Positions 1 through 9,060 of a stretch of DNA of 64,000 nt are shown piece after piece. Position 1 is the stretch's first letter. The number at the start of each line of letters is the position of its first letter. The stretch is taken from NCBI RefSeq assembly GCF_016907815.1, contig NZ_JAFBCQ010000001.1, positions 1,302,001-1,366,000 of the forward strand, written 5' to 3'. A program made the translations under genes and the position numbers. The notes under the pieces are model-generated. The model worked only from the letters and a program-made list of their open reading frames with translations, did not search any database and was not told where the DNA came from. The stretch is from Microbacterium aurum (GTDB lineage: Bacteria; Actinomycetota; Actinomycetes; Actinomycetales; Microbacteriaceae).

Positions 1-54
1 TCGAACGAGACCTACCGCGAGATCGTGCAGTCGCAGCTGGGAGTGGACGCATGA
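1..54 (+). CDS. ABC transporter ATP-binding/permease protein, C-terminal end (partial)
   Basis: Only the last 17 codons and the stop lie in the window. The visible tail (SNETYREIVQSQLGVDA) is the typical end of the nucleotide-binding domain of an ABC exporter half. Its TGA overlaps the ATG of the next gene (ATGA at 51-54), so the two are translationally coupled and very likely form a heterodimeric type IV exporter. Substrate cannot be told from this fragment. Confidence 0.8.
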   Translation, partial: SNETYREIVQSQLGVDA

Positions 55-2129
55 GCCCTTCGACAAGCTCAGGCCCTTCGACAGGCTCAGGCCCTTCGAC
101 AGGCTCAGGCCCTTCGACAGGCTCAGGGACCGAGATGACCCAAGAGGAGCGCTACGAGCTCGAGCTCGCCGAGCAGGCGCGCCTGAACTCCGGCGACTGG
201 GACTCGGTCGCACCCGGCAAGGCGTCGAACTTCCGGCAGAGCTTCTTCCGCATGATCGGCCTGCTGGGCCCGTACAAGTGGGTGTTCGCGCTCGTCTCCC
301 TCCTCGGTGCGATCGGGGTCGTGCTCGCCGTCGCGGCGCCCAAGGTGCTCGGCGAGGCCACCAACGTCATCTTCGAGGGTGTGGTCTCGGCATCCCTCCC
401 GGCGCAGTTCGCGGGCATGTCGCAGGCGCAGGTCGTCGAGGCGCTGCGTGCGGCCGGTCAGACGGACATCGCGAACATGGTCGCCGCGATGCAGAACTTC
501 CAGGTCGGAGCCGGCATCGACTTCGAGCGGCTCAAGTGGGTGCTCGTGGCCGTGCTCGCCATCTACATCGCCTCGGCCCTGCTCACCTGGCTCCAGGGCT
601 ACGTCATCAACATCATCATGGTGCGCACGATGTGGCGCCTGCGCGAGCAGGTCGAGGCGAAGATCAACCGCCTGCCGCTGTCCTACTTCGACCGGGTGCA
701 GCGCGGAGAGCTGATCTCGCGCGTCACGAACGACATCGACAACATCACCCAGACGATGCAGCAGTCGCTGTCGACGGCCGTCACCAACGTGCTCACCGTC
801 GTCGGCGTGCTCGTCATGATGTTCTCGATCTCGTGGCAGCTCGCGATCGTGGCCCTCGTCGCGCTGCCGCTCATGGCGGTGGTGTTCGGCATCATCGGGC
901 CGAAGTCGCAGAAGGCGTTCAACACGCAGTGGCGCAAGGTGGGACGCCTGAACGCCCGCGTCGAGGAGTCGTTCTCCGGCCACGCGCTCGTGCGCGTCTA
1001 CGGACGCGAGAAGGACTCGCGGGAGAAGTTCCAGGAGGAGAACGAGGATCTGTACCAGGCCGCGTTCAAGGCCCAGTTCCTCTCGGGGCTCATGATGCCC
1101 GCGATGATGTTCATCGGCTCGCTCAGCTACGTCGGCATCGCCGTCCTCGGCGGACTGATGGTGGCCTCCGGCCAGCTGCGGCTCGGTGACGTGCAGGCCT
1201 TCATCCAGTATTCACAGCAGTTCACGCAGCCCCTCTCCGAGCTCGGCGGCATGGCCGCGGTCGTGCAGTCCGGCACGGCGTCGGCCGAGCGCGTCTTCGA
1301 GCTGCTCGACGAAGACGAGCAGGAGCCGGATGCCGAAGACGCGCCCGCCCTCGTCGAGGGCCCCGGCGTCATCGAGTTCGAGCACGTCGCGTTCAGCTAC
1401 ACGCCCGACAAGCCGCTCATCCGCGACCTATCATTCCGCGTCGAGCCCGGGCAGACCGTCGCGATCGTCGGGCCCACCGGCGCCGGCAAGACGACGCTCG
1501 TGAACCTGCTGATGCGCTTCTACGAGCTGGACGGCGGGCGGATCCTCCTCGACGGGCAGGACATCGCCGAGCTCACCCGCGACGACGTGCGGTCGCGCAC
1601 CGGCATGGTGCTGCAGGACCCGTGGCTGTTCGCGGGCACGATCCGCGAGAACATCCGGTACGGCAACGAGTCGGCATCCGATCTGGAGATCGCCGAGGCC
1701 GCCGTCGCCACCCGCGTCGACCGCTTCGTGCACTCGCTGCCCGACGGCTACGACACCGTCCTCGACGAGGATGCCGCGAACGTGTCGGCGGGTGAGAAGC
1801 AGCTCATCACGATCGCCCGCGCGTTCGTCGCGCAGCCGAGCGTGCTGATCCTCGACGAGGCGACGAGCTCCGTGGACACCCGGACCGAGCTGCTCCTGCA
1901 GCACGCGATGTCGGCGCTGCGCGAGGGACGCACGTCGTTCGTCATCGCGCACCGACTGTCGACGATCCGCGATGCCGACCTCATCCTCGTGATGGAGCAC
2001 GGCGACATCGTCGAGAAGGGCACGCACGACGAGCTCATCGCCGCCGAGGGCGCGTACTGGCGCCTGTACCGGTCGCAGTTCGAGCAGGCGACGACGGCCG
2101 ACGAGCCCGGCGACGAGGTGCACGCGTGA
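51..2129 (+). CDS. ABC exporter, fused membrane and ATP-binding domains
   Basis: A 692-residue half exporter, probably the partner of the protein ending at 54. A six-helix membrane domain spans about residues 65-390, followed by the ATPase: Walker A GPTGAGKTT near 474, a degenerate signature VSAGEKQ near 577 in place of LSGGQ, Walker B VLILDEATSS near 597 and the switch histidine in IAHRLS near 632. Residues 3-26 are GPSTGS repeats encoded by the 18-bp array and are not part of the family fold; a second ATG at 135 (MTQEERYE) could be the ancestral start. The ATG at 51 has GGGAG seven bases upstream and overlaps the previous stop, so it is preferred. Substrate unknown; multidrug or lipid export is the usual role. 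Confidence 0.93.
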   Translation: MSPSTSSGPSTGSGPSTGSGPSTGSGTEMTQEERYELELAEQARLNSGDWDSVAPGKASNFRQSFFRMIGLLGPYKWVFALVSLLGAIGVVLAVAAPKVLGEATNVIFEGVVSASLPAQFAGMSQAQVVEALRAAGQTDIANMVAAMQNFQVGAGIDFERLKWVLVAVLAIYIASALLTWLQGYVINIIMVRTMWRLREQVEAKINRLPLSYFDRVQRGELISRVTNDIDNITQTMQQSLSTAVTNVLTVVGVLVMMFSISWQLAIVALVALPLMAVVFGIIGPKSQKAFNTQWRKVGRLNARVEESFSGHALVRVYGREKDSREKFQEENEDLYQAAFKAQFLSGLMMPAMMFIGSLSYVGIAVLGGLMVASGQLRLGDVQAFIQYSQQFTQPLSELGGMAAVVQSGTASAERVFELLDEDEQEPDAEDAPALVEGPGVIEFEHVAFSYTPDKPLIRDLSFRVEPGQTVAIVGPTGAGKTTLVNLLMRFYELDGGRILLDGQDIAELTRDDVRSRTGMVLQDPWLFAGTIRENIRYGNESASDLEIAEAAVATRVDRFVHSLPDGYDTVLDEDAANVSAGEKQLITIARAFVAQPSVLILDEATSSVDTRTELLLQHAMSALREGRTSFVIAHRLSTIRDADLILVMEHGDIVEKGTHDELIAAEGAYWRLYRSQFEQATTADEPGDEVHA
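55..126. repeat. Four tandem 18-bp repeats inside a coding start
   Basis: Four adjacent 18-bp units (55-72, 73-90, 91-108, 109-126) of the form GCCCTTCGACAGGCTCAG; the first has one A for G. Eighteen bases equal six codons, so the array is read in frame as repeated GPSTGS. The same core, inverted and with one change, recurs in the rplK leader at 34252-34270, so this is a dispersed short repeat family rather than a local accident. Confidence 0.9.
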
Positions 2130-2926
2130 GCTCGGCGGCGGTGCCCCGCCGTCGTGACGCACGCTTCGTGCTGTCATGCATCGGGGTGGGGCTGGCGGCC
2201 GGCCTGCTGTCCGGCCTCTTCGGCGTCGGGGGCGGCACGGTCATCGTGCCGATGCTCGTGCTGCTGCTGCGCTTCGACCAGCGACTCGCGGCCGGCACGT
2301 CGCTCGCCGCGATCGTGCCGACCGCGACCGTCGGGGTGATCTCTTACGCGGTGCACGGCTCGGTCGCGTGGATCCCGGCGCTGATCCTCGCCGCCGGCGC
2401 GGTCGTAGGCGCCCAGATCGGCGCGTGGCTGCTCGCCCGCATCCCGCAGAACGCACTGCGCTGGGGTTTCGTCGCCTTCCTCGCGGTCGTGATCGTGATG
2501 CTGTTCGTCGTCGTGCCCGCCCGCGACGCCGAACTGGTGCTGACGGTCGGGTCGGTCATCGGGCTCGTCGCGTTGGGACTGTTCACCGGGATCATGGCGG
2601 GGCTGCTGGGCGTGGGCGGCGGCGTCATCGTCGTGCCGGCACTGATGTTCCTGTTCGGCACGAGCGACCTCATCGCGAAGGGCACGTCGCTGCTGATGAT
2701 GATCCCCACCGCCGTCTCGGGCACGGTCGGTAACCTGCGCCACGGCAACGTCGACCTGCTCGCCGCCGGCCTCGTGGGGGTCGCCGCCTGCACCACAACC
2801 GCCGTCGGGGCGTGGCTGGCGACCCTGATGTCGCCGCTGACCGCGAACATCCTCTTCGCGGTGTTCCTCACCTTCATCGCCGTGCAGATGGCCGTCAAGG
2901 CGATCCGCGCGCGCCGGTCGCGCTGA
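2126..2926 (+). CDS. TauE/SafE-family membrane exporter
   Basis: A 266-residue polytopic protein with about eight hydrophobic helices and the internal duplication typical of the family: GLLSGLFGVGGGTVIVP near residue 25 and GIMAGLLGVGGGVIVVP near 155. TauE/SafE proteins export sulfite, sulfoacetate or related small anions; the actual substrate is not shown. It starts at GTG overlapping the previous stop (GTGA at 2126-2129), so it is cotranscribed with the ABC exporter. Confidence 0.9.
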   Translation: MSSAAVPRRRDARFVLSCIGVGLAAGLLSGLFGVGGGTVIVPMLVLLLRFDQRLAAGTSLAAIVPTATVGVISYAVHGSVAWIPALILAAGAVVGAQIGAWLLARIPQNALRWGFVAFLAVVIVMLFVVVPARDAELVLTVGSVIGLVALGLFTGIMAGLLGVGGGVIVVPALMFLFGTSDLIAKGTSLLMMIPTAVSGTVGNLRHGNVDLLAAGLVGVAACTTTAVGAWLATLMSPLTANILFAVFLTFIAVQMAVKAIRARRSR

Positions 2927-2992
2927 CGGTCACGGGTTTTCGCCGGGGCACGACGCGGCGGACGCCGGCGACCCGCTCGGTAGGATCGAGGG

Positions 2993-3442
2993 GTGTCCGT
3001 GAATCCTGAGCTGGTCGGCCGCTCGTTCCCCCCGACCGCGCCCTACCTCGTCGGCCGTGAGAAGGTGCGCGAGTTCGCGCGCGCCGTCTTCGCGGATGCC
3101 GCGCAGCACGTCGACCCGGAAGCCGCGCGTGCTCTGGGCTACGCCGATGTCGTCGCCCCGCCGACGTTCGCGATGGTGATCCAAGATCTCACGCTGCAGC
3201 AGCTGCTCGCCGAGGAGGATTCGGGCATCGCGCTGGAGCGCACCGTCCACGCCGAGCAGCGCTTCCGCTACACGCGGCCGATCGTCGCCGGCGACGAGCT
3301 CGTCGCGCAGCTGCAGATCACGAACGTCCGCCCGTTCGGCACGGGGGCGATGGTCACGAGCGAGGCCGAGATCACGGATGCCGGGGGCGCGCACGTCGTC
3401 ACCGCGACATCGGTGCTGCTGATCGGAGGCGAGGACGCATGA
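2993..3442 (+). CDS. MaoC-like dehydratase, N-terminal type (HadA-like)
   Basis: A 149-residue single-hotdog protein of the FAS1-like dehydratase (UPF0336) family, opening with ELVGRSFPPTAPYLVGREK. In mycobacteria such subunits pair with a MaoC subunit as (3R)-hydroxyacyl-ACP dehydratase. This N-terminal type normally lacks the catalytic Asp/His, which the partner encoded at 3439 carries. GTG start; TAGGAT at 2981-2986 ends six bases before it, indicating a leaderless transcript. It overlaps the next gene by ATGA, and the pair is followed directly by murB, an order conserved in many actinobacteria. Confidence 0.88.
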   Translation: MSVNPELVGRSFPPTAPYLVGREKVREFARAVFADAAQHVDPEAARALGYADVVAPPTFAMVIQDLTLQQLLAEEDSGIALERTVHAEQRFRYTRPIVAGDELVAQLQITNVRPFGTGAMVTSEAEITDAGGAHVVTATSVLLIGGEDA

Positions 3443-3873
3443 CCACCGCGACAGGTCCCGAGACCGGCGCCGCTCTGGCCGTCGGCGACGTCGTCGCCGA
3501 GCGCACGGTCCATCTCACGCGCGAGTCCCTCGTGCGCTACGCCGGCGCCTCCGGCGACTTCAACCCCATCCACTACCGCGACGACGTCGCCGAGCGCGTG
3601 GGCCTGCCGGGTGTGCTCGCCCACGGCATGCTCACGATGGGCCTCGCCGTCGAGACGGTCGTGGCGTGGGCGGGTGACGCGGGTCGCATCCTCGAGTACG
3701 GCGTGCGTTTCACGCGTCCCGTCGTGGTGGATGCCGAGGCGGGCGCCGACCTCGTGATCACGGCGAAGGTGGGCGCGCTCGACGACGACACCGCCCGCAT
3801 CGACCTCACCGTCGCGTTCGACGGCACCACGGTGCTCGGCAAGGCGCAGGTCCGCGTGCGCCGACACGCGTGA
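3439..3873 (+). CDS. MaoC-family (R)-hydroxyacyl dehydratase (HadB-like)
   Basis: A 144-residue hotdog protein with the catalytic MaoC motif GDFNPIHYRD; D40 and H45 are the expected catalytic pair, followed by the LAHGMLTMG helix. It is the active partner of the protein encoded at 2993-3442 and probably dehydrates 3-hydroxyacyl thioesters. ATG overlaps the upstream stop and its own TGA overlaps the murB GTG, giving a tight three-gene unit. Which acyl chain it serves is not visible; this group lacks mycolic acids, so a general fatty-acid role is more likely. Confidence 0.9.
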   Translation: MTTATGPETGAALAVGDVVAERTVHLTRESLVRYAGASGDFNPIHYRDDVAERVGLPGVLAHGMLTMGLAVETVVAWAGDAGRILEYGVRFTRPVVVDAEAGADLVITAKVGALDDDTARIDLTVAFDGTTVLGKAQVRVRRHA

Positions 3874-5018
3874 CCTCTGCCACCATGCCCCAGATCGCTC
3901 CGATCCCGCTCGCGCAGCTGACGACGCTGCGCGCCGGCGGCATCCCCGCTCGCATGGTCGAGGCGCGTACGCGCGACGAGCTCATCGATGCGCTCCGCGA
4001 GATCTGGGCGGCGGGCGACCCCTGGCTGGTCATCGGCGGCGGCTCGAATCTGCTCGTCGGCGATGAGCCCTTCGAGGGAACCGTCGTGCTCGTGCGCACC
4101 CGCGGCATCGAACGCCTGCCGGCGCCGGAGGGCCGGGTGCGCCTGCGGGTCGAGGCCGGACACGACTGGGACGACCTCGTCGCCTACGCCGTCGCCGAAG
4201 GCCTCGCCGGCATCGAGGCGATGAGCGGCATTCCCGGCAGCGCCGGTGCGGCTCCCATCCAGAACGTCGGAGCGTACGGCCAGGAGATCGTCGAGACGCT
4301 GGTGGAGGTCGAACTGCTCGACGAGGCCACCGGCGAGGTGGAGGTGGTGCCGGCATCCGATCTCGGACTCGGCTTCCGCACTTCCGTGCTCAAGCATCAC
4401 TACGGCGAGGTCCCGCGGCGCAGCGGAGTGATCGTGTCGATCACGCTCGAACTGCGCGAGGTGGGTCACGGCGAGGTCCCGGTCGGCGGCGTGCAGCTGC
4501 GGCAGGCGCTGCGTCTCGAACCGGATGCCGCGGTGTCGCTGCGCTGGATCCGCGACACGGTGCTCGCCACGCGCGCCGTGAAGGGCATGGTGCTCGACGA
4601 CGCCGACCCCGACACGCACAGTGCCGGCTCGTTCTTCCAGAACGCGATCGTGTCGGCATCCTTCGCCCGAACGCTTCCGCCGGAGTGCCCGCGTTGGCCT
4701 CTCGCGCCGAGCGTCGCCCCCGTCACGGTCATCCCGCTGGCCGCCTTCGACGGTGTCGTGCCGCCGCCGGTGTCGACGCAGCCCGATGTCAAGGTCAGCG
4801 CCGCGTGGCTGATCGAGCATGCCGGCGTCGGCAAGGGCTTCCGGCTGCCGCGCTCGCGCGCGGCGCTGTCGACCAAGCACGCCCTCGCCCTCACCAACCG
4901 CGGCGGCGCGACGGCGGCCGAGCTCGCCGAGCTCGCCCGCTACATCCAGCAGCGCGTGCAGAGCGAGTTCGGACTCCTGCTCCAGCCCGAGCCGGTGCTC
5001 GTCGGCGTCGAGCTGTAG
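3870..5018 (+). CDS. murB: UDP-N-acetylmuramate dehydrogenase
   Basis: A 382-residue flavoprotein that reduces UDP-GlcNAc-enolpyruvate to UDP-MurNAc in cytoplasmic peptidoglycan precursor synthesis. Seen: the FAD-binding VIGGGSNLLVGD near residue 54, GIPGSAGAAPIQNVGAYGQE near 118, and SAGSFFQNA near 252 carrying the proton-donor serine of type I MurB. Length suits the long actinobacterial form. The GTG start overlaps the preceding TGA. Its 3' end is 14 bp from the convergent aminotransferase stop; no obvious terminator lies between. Confidence 0.96.
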   Translation: MTSATMPQIAPIPLAQLTTLRAGGIPARMVEARTRDELIDALREIWAAGDPWLVIGGGSNLLVGDEPFEGTVVLVRTRGIERLPAPEGRVRLRVEAGHDWDDLVAYAVAEGLAGIEAMSGIPGSAGAAPIQNVGAYGQEIVETLVEVELLDEATGEVEVVPASDLGLGFRTSVLKHHYGEVPRRSGVIVSITLELREVGHGEVPVGGVQLRQALRLEPDAAVSLRWIRDTVLATRAVKGMVLDDADPDTHSAGSFFQNAIVSASFARTLPPECPRWPLAPSVAPVTVIPLAAFDGVVPPPVSTQPDVKVSAAWLIEHAGVGKGFRLPRSRAALSTKHALALTNRGGATAAELAELARYIQQRVQSEFGLLLQPEPVLVGVEL

Positions 5019-5032
5019 GCCGAGGCGGCGGG

Positions 5033-6232
5033 TCAGCCGAACAGCTGCTGCAGCCGCTGGACTCCCTCGAGGAGCTGGTCGTCGCCCAGGGCGTACGACA
5101 GCCGCAGGTATCCGGAAGGACCGAACGCCTCACCGGGAACGACGGCGACCTCGGCTTCGTCGAGGATGAGGTCGGCGAGTTCGAGTGTGGTGTCGACCTG
5201 CGTCCCGCGCCACGAGCGCCCGAGCAGTCCCCGCACGTCGGGGTAGACGTAGAACGCACCCAGCGGGTTCGGCACCGTGACGCCCGGGATCTTCGCCAGC
5301 TCGGCGACGATGAGCTTGCGACGGCGGTCGAAGGCCAGGCGCATCTGCTCGGCCTCGGTCTGCGGACCGGTGAGCGCGGCCAGCGCCGCGCGCTGCGCGA
5401 TGTTGTTGACGTTCGAGCTCAAGTGCGACTGCAGGTTGCCCGCGACCTTGATGGCGTCGGCGGGGCCGACCATCCAGCCCACGCGCCAGCCGGTCATGGC
5501 GTACGTCTTCGCGACGCCGTTGACGAGGATCGTCTGGCCGGCGAGTTCCGGAACGGCCTCGACGATCGAGACGGCGCGCGCGCCCTCGTAGACGAGGTTC
5601 TGGTAGATCTCGTCGCTGATCACCCAGATCCCGTGCTCGAGCGCCCACTGCCCGATCGCCTTCGTCTCCTCGGGCGTGTACACCGAGCCGGTCGGGTTCG
5701 AGGGCGAGACGAACACGAGCACCGTCGTCTTGTCAGTGCGGGCGGCCTCGAGCTGCTCGACGGTGACCTTGTAGTCCTGGTCGGCCCCCGCGAAGACCTC
5801 CACCGGGATGCCGTCAGCCAGCGCGATCGCCTCGGGATAGGTCGTCCAGTACGGCGCCGGCAGCAGCACCTCGTCGCCCGGGTTCACCACCGCCTGGAAC
5901 GCCTGGTACACCGCCTGCTTGCCGCCGTTGGTCACGATGACCTGCGCGGGCGGGACCTCCAGGCCCGAGTCGCGCAGGGTCTTCGCGGCGATCGCCTCGC
6001 GCAGCACGGGCAGGCCCGCGGCGGGCGTGTACCGGTAGTTCGCGAGGTCGTGCAGCGCTTCAGCGGCGGCATCCACGATGAACTGCGGCGTCGCGAAGTC
6101 CGGCTCGCCTGCCGCATACGAGATGACGGGCTTGCCCTCGGCCATGAGCGCCTTGGCCTTCGCGTCGACCTTGAGGGTCGCCGACTCGGCGATGGCGGAC
6201 AGCTTGCGGGAGAGCGGGGCGCGATGGATCAC
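5033..6232 (-). CDS. Class I pyridoxal-phosphate aminotransferase (aspartate type)
   Basis: A 399-residue fold-type I aminotransferase. Key residues are visible: SPSNPTG near 176 (substrate carboxylate/PLP contact), SDEIY near 206 with the PLP-pyridine aspartate, and [10 protein letters not shown] at 241-250 with Schiff-base lysine K242. The sequence resembles AspC/AatA-like aspartate or broad prephenate/aspartate aminotransferases; exact substrate not resolved. GTG start with TACGCT (6239-6244 on the plus map) ending six bases upstream, so transcription probably starts at the first codon and the promoter sits in the end of the next gene. Confidence 0.92.
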   Translation of the reverse strand: MIHRAPLSRKLSAIAESATLKVDAKAKALMAEGKPVISYAAGEPDFATPQFIVDAAAEALHDLANYRYTPAAGLPVLREAIAAKTLRDSGLEVPPAQVIVTNGGKQAVYQAFQAVVNPGDEVLLPAPYWTTYPEAIALADGIPVEVFAGADQDYKVTVEQLEAARTDKTTVLVFVSPSNPTGSVYTPEETKAIGQWALEHGIWVISDEIYQNLVYEGARAVSIVEAVPELAGQTILVNGVAKTYAMTGWRVGWMVGPADAIKVAGNLQSHLSSNVNNIAQRAALAALTGPQTEAEQMRLAFDRRRKLIVAELAKIPGVTVPNPLGAFYVYPDVRGLLGRSWRGTQVDTTLELADLILDEAEVAVVPGEAFGPSGYLRLSYALGDDQLLEGVQRLQQLFG

Positions 6233-6238
6233 ACGCCC

Positions 6239-6244
6239 AGCGTA
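6239..6244 (-). promoter_or_regulatory. -10 element of leaderless aminotransferase gene
   Basis: Minus-strand TACGCT followed by exactly six bases and the GTG at 6232. The 22-bp gap to the phosphoesterase gene leaves no room for a normal leader with ribosome-binding site. Confidence 0.55.
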
Positions 6245-6254
6245 GTCGGGGAGA

Positions 6255-8015
6255 TCAGCCGTCGGTGGCCGGCTTCTCGTCCGTCGTGCCGAACAGCCCC
6301 CGGCCGTGCTGCTGCAGGGCGTCGTAGGCCTCGCCGTAGGTGGTCGGCACCGGCTCGCCAGGCGCGTACTTCGCCATCAGCAGTCCCAGCAGCCCTCGGG
6401 CGGGGGAGGTGAGGGGGCGCGCGCGATGGGCGTCGGTGGTGTCCTCCGCGACCGCCTCGGGGTTCGGCGGCTGCCACAGCGCGACCGGCTGCGGCCACGT
6501 GTACGGCTGCCGCGGATGCGCGAGGCCCACCGCGTTGTCGATGGTGCGCGCGCCGTCGGCCCGGGCGGTCAGCGGCTTGAGCCCGTGTTGCCGGCAAAGG
6601 GTCGCGATGACCGAGCCGTGGTGCATCTCGTCGTGGATGACCGCGCCCGCCGCGGTGTATGCGCTGACGACGATCGACGGCGCCCGCAGACCCAGCCGAT
6701 CGAACGTGAAGCCCATCTCGCCCGCACCGCTGTCATCCGGCGGCGTCGCCTTCGGCGGGGCGACGTGGTCGTAGATGCCGCCGTGCTCGTCGAAGGTCAC
6801 CACCAGCGCCGTGTTGACCGCGTTGGAGCCCGTCGTCGAGGCGCTCGTGCGGATCGCGTCGTAGACGTCCTGCAGCAGCTTGTCGCCGGCGCGCACGTCG
6901 GAGTACGCGCTGTTGTCGATCTGAACCGTCGTCCCGTCGTCGAGGGTCAGCGTGCCGTCCCGCAGCTCGCCCCACGGCGGATGCATGTCGTTGTGATTGA
7001 AGATCATGCGCGGCTCGATGAACGCATAAGCGGGCAGGTCGCCGGCCGCGGCATCCGCGTAGAACTGCGTCATGTCGCGGAAGTTCGTCTTCCAGTACTT
7101 CTCCAGCACCGGCGCGTGGATGAGGCCCGTCAGAGACACCAGCTGCGTCGGGTCGTAGTACACGCGCCAGGAGATGCCCGCGTCTTCGAGTCGGTTGAAG
7201 ATCGTGGCGGATGCCGGGGCGTTCAGCCACTTCGCGTACGAGCCGTCGGTGTGGTTGACGACGAACCCGTGCGAGGTGGAGGCGTGGAAGAACGACCGGT
7301 TGCAGTAGGTCTGCGACGGCACCGCGGCGAACCACCGATCGTAGACGGCGAACTGGCGGGCGAGCGCGGAGAACACCGGCAGCATGTCGGGGGAGAACCC
7401 GCCCATCGCCACCCGGTACTCCGCCGGCGTCGGCTCGCGGCGCATCGACGCACGGAAGTTGATGATGTAGTCCCGCACGAACCCCTCGTTCGTGGCGGTC
7501 GCGCCCGCCGGCGGAGCGTTGTAGGGCGCGCGCAGGCCGTGCGCGCGAAGGTCATCATTGGTCGCGGGGTCGACGACGTCGTAGAGCTGCGTGTTGACGT
7601 GCGGGTAGGTCTCGCCGGGGTCGGGCTGCGGCTGCTGCATGATGTGGTCGGTCGTGCCGGAGTACACGTGCGCGGGGATGCGGGTGCCGTCCGGCGCGGC
7701 GTTGGCATAGTCGCCCTGGGCGACGCCGTCGAACTCGGCCTGCGTCTTCTCGGCGGGGGAGTACACCCGCCCCAGCACGTTGTCGAAGCTGCGGTTCTCG
7801 AACATGAGCACGACGACGTGGTCGAACCCGGGTTCGGCGCGCTCGGGCAGCGGGGTGAACTCCGCGGGGGCCTCGGGACGGGCGCTGCCGGACGTCACGG
7901 CCCCGATGCCGAATCCGGCCCCGCCCGCGACGGCGAGAGAGGCCGCGCCGATGCCCGTCCGGCGCAGGAAATCGCGACGGCTCGTTCTGCCGTCTTCTCG
8001 GGCCGTCGACTCCAT
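6255..8015 (-). CDS. Tat-exported phosphoesterase (phospholipase C / acid phosphatase family)
   Basis: A 586-residue secreted enzyme. The N-terminus carries a Tat signal ([11 protein letters not shown] near residue 11) followed by a hydrophobic Ala/Gly stretch. [19 protein letters not shown] near 64-82 is the hallmark of the PF04185 phosphoesterase family, which includes bacterial phospholipases C and acid phosphatases; metal-binding residues include the Glu/Asn of this motif and the FDEHGG stretch further on. The ATG at 8015 is chosen because the Tat motif follows at once; an upstream in-frame start at 8195 would place 60 Arg-rich residues before the signal. Substrate could be phospholipid or phosphomonoester. 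Confidence 0.88.
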   Translation of the reverse strand: MESTAREDGRTSRRDFLRRTGIGAASLAVAGGAGFGIGAVTSGSARPEAPAEFTPLPERAEPGFDHVVVLMFENRSFDNVLGRVYSPAEKTQAEFDGVAQGDYANAAPDGTRIPAHVYSGTTDHIMQQPQPDPGETYPHVNTQLYDVVDPATNDDLRAHGLRAPYNAPPAGATATNEGFVRDYIINFRASMRREPTPAEYRVAMGGFSPDMLPVFSALARQFAVYDRWFAAVPSQTYCNRSFFHASTSHGFVVNHTDGSYAKWLNAPASATIFNRLEDAGISWRVYYDPTQLVSLTGLIHAPVLEKYWKTNFRDMTQFYADAAAGDLPAYAFIEPRMIFNHNDMHPPWGELRDGTLTLDDGTTVQIDNSAYSDVRAGDKLLQDVYDAIRTSASTTGSNAVNTALVVTFDEHGGIYDHVAPPKATPPDDSGAGEMGFTFDRLGLRAPSIVVSAYTAAGAVIHDEMHHGSVIATLCRQHGLKPLTARADGARTIDNAVGLAHPRQPYTWPQPVALWQPPNPEAVAEDTTDAHRARPLTSPARGLLGLLMAKYAPGEPVPTTYGEAYDALQQHGRGLFGTTDEKPATDG

Positions 8016-8157
8016 TCCGCACCCCCACGTCGTCTCCCTCAGCCTAAACAGTCGGCGACGTCGTGCTGGCCGAACGGCGTCCCTCCCCCGATCGGGGGAT
8101 GGGCGCTCCGCCGGATGAGGGCTGTCGGCCGGGGCGTGCGGGGCGAACACTGGAACC

Positions 8158-9060
8158 ATGACAGAACCAGCGGTGCGGGTCCGCGACCTGCGCAAGTCCT
8201 ACGGCGATCGCATGGCCGTGGCCGGGCTCACCTTCGACATCGAGCGCGGCGAGACCTTCGCGCTCCTCGGGCCCAACGGGGCCGGTAAGTCCACGACGAT
8301 CGAGATCCTCGAGGGGTACCGGCACCGCACGGCGGGAGACGTGAGCGTCCTCGGCGCCGATCCGGGGAGCGCCGACCGCCGCTGGCGGGAGCGCATCGGC
8401 ATCGTGCTGCAGACGGCGGGACAGGCGGGGGTGTTCACGGTGCGCGAGCAGCTGCGGCAGTTCGCCGGCTACTACCCGCGCCCCCGCGACGTCGACGAGG
8501 TCATCGCCGCCGTCGGCCTGACGGCGCAGGCCGGCACCCGCATCGCGAAGCTCTCCGGCGGCCAGCAGCGTCGCGTCGACGTCGCGCTCGGCATCATCGG
8601 GCGCCCCGAGCTGCTGTTCCTCGACGAACCCACGACGGGCTTCGACCCGCAGGCCCGGCGGGTGTTCTGGGAACTCATCCGCTCGCTGCAGAGGGACGGC
8701 ACGACGATCCTGCTCACGACGCACGACCTCGACGAAGCCCCGCAACTCGCCGGCCGCGTCGCCGTCGTCACCCACGGCACACTGTGCGCGATCGGGCCCG
8801 TCGATCGCATCGGCGGCGACGACGCCCGCATTCCGCTCGTGACCTGGACGGAAGCCGGCGCCCGTCGAGAGCAGCGCACCACCGAGCCGCTCACCTTCGC
8901 CTCCGCGCTCGCCGCGCGCCTCGGCGGCGAGCCGAAGGACCTGCAGATCCGCCGCCCCACCCTCGAGGAGATCTACCTCGGCCTCGTCGCCGCACCCGCG
9001 GCATCCGACCTCGCCGGCGTCGCCACGCCCGCCGGTCTCGACGAAAGCAGCCATTCATGA
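8158..9060 (+). CDS. ABC-2 type exporter, ATP-binding subunit
   Basis: A 300-residue ATPase: Walker A GPNGAGKST near residue 38, signature LSGGQQRRVD near 132, Walker B LLFLDEPTTGFD near 152, H-loop TTHDLDEA. The DrrA/CcmA-like sequence and paired ABC-2 permease suggest drug or toxic-compound export. ATGA overlap with the permease. AACACT at 8146-8151 ends six bases before the ATG, so the four-gene operon (8158-11797) may be leaderless. The following two-component genes probably regulate it, as in many DesKR-like arrangements. Confidence 0.92.
   Translation: MTEPAVRVRDLRKSYGDRMAVAGLTFDIERGETFALLGPNGAGKSTTIEILEGYRHRTAGDVSVLGADPGSADRRWRERIGIVLQTAGQAGVFTVREQLRQFAGYYPRPRDVDEVIAAVGLTAQAGTRIAKLSGGQQRRVDVALGIIGRPELLFLDEPTTGFDPQARRVFWELIRSLQRDGTTILLTTHDLDEAPQLAGRVAVVTHGTLCAIGPVDRIGGDDARIPLVTWTEAGARREQRTTEPLTFASALAARLGGEPKDLQIRRPTLEEIYLGLVAAPAASDLAGVATPAGLDESSHS

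Noticed and set aside
55..126. CRISPR-like array
   Set aside because: The 18-bp units are adjacent with no spacers and are translated; no cas genes are in the window.
4685..6412. 575-codon plus-strand frame over the aminotransferase
   Set aside because: Shadow frame; the minus-strand aminotransferase has all catalytic residues.
8016..8195. N-terminal extension of the phosphoesterase
   Set aside because: It would put 60 Arg/Pro-rich residues before the Tat signal, so export could not work; ATG 8015 fits.
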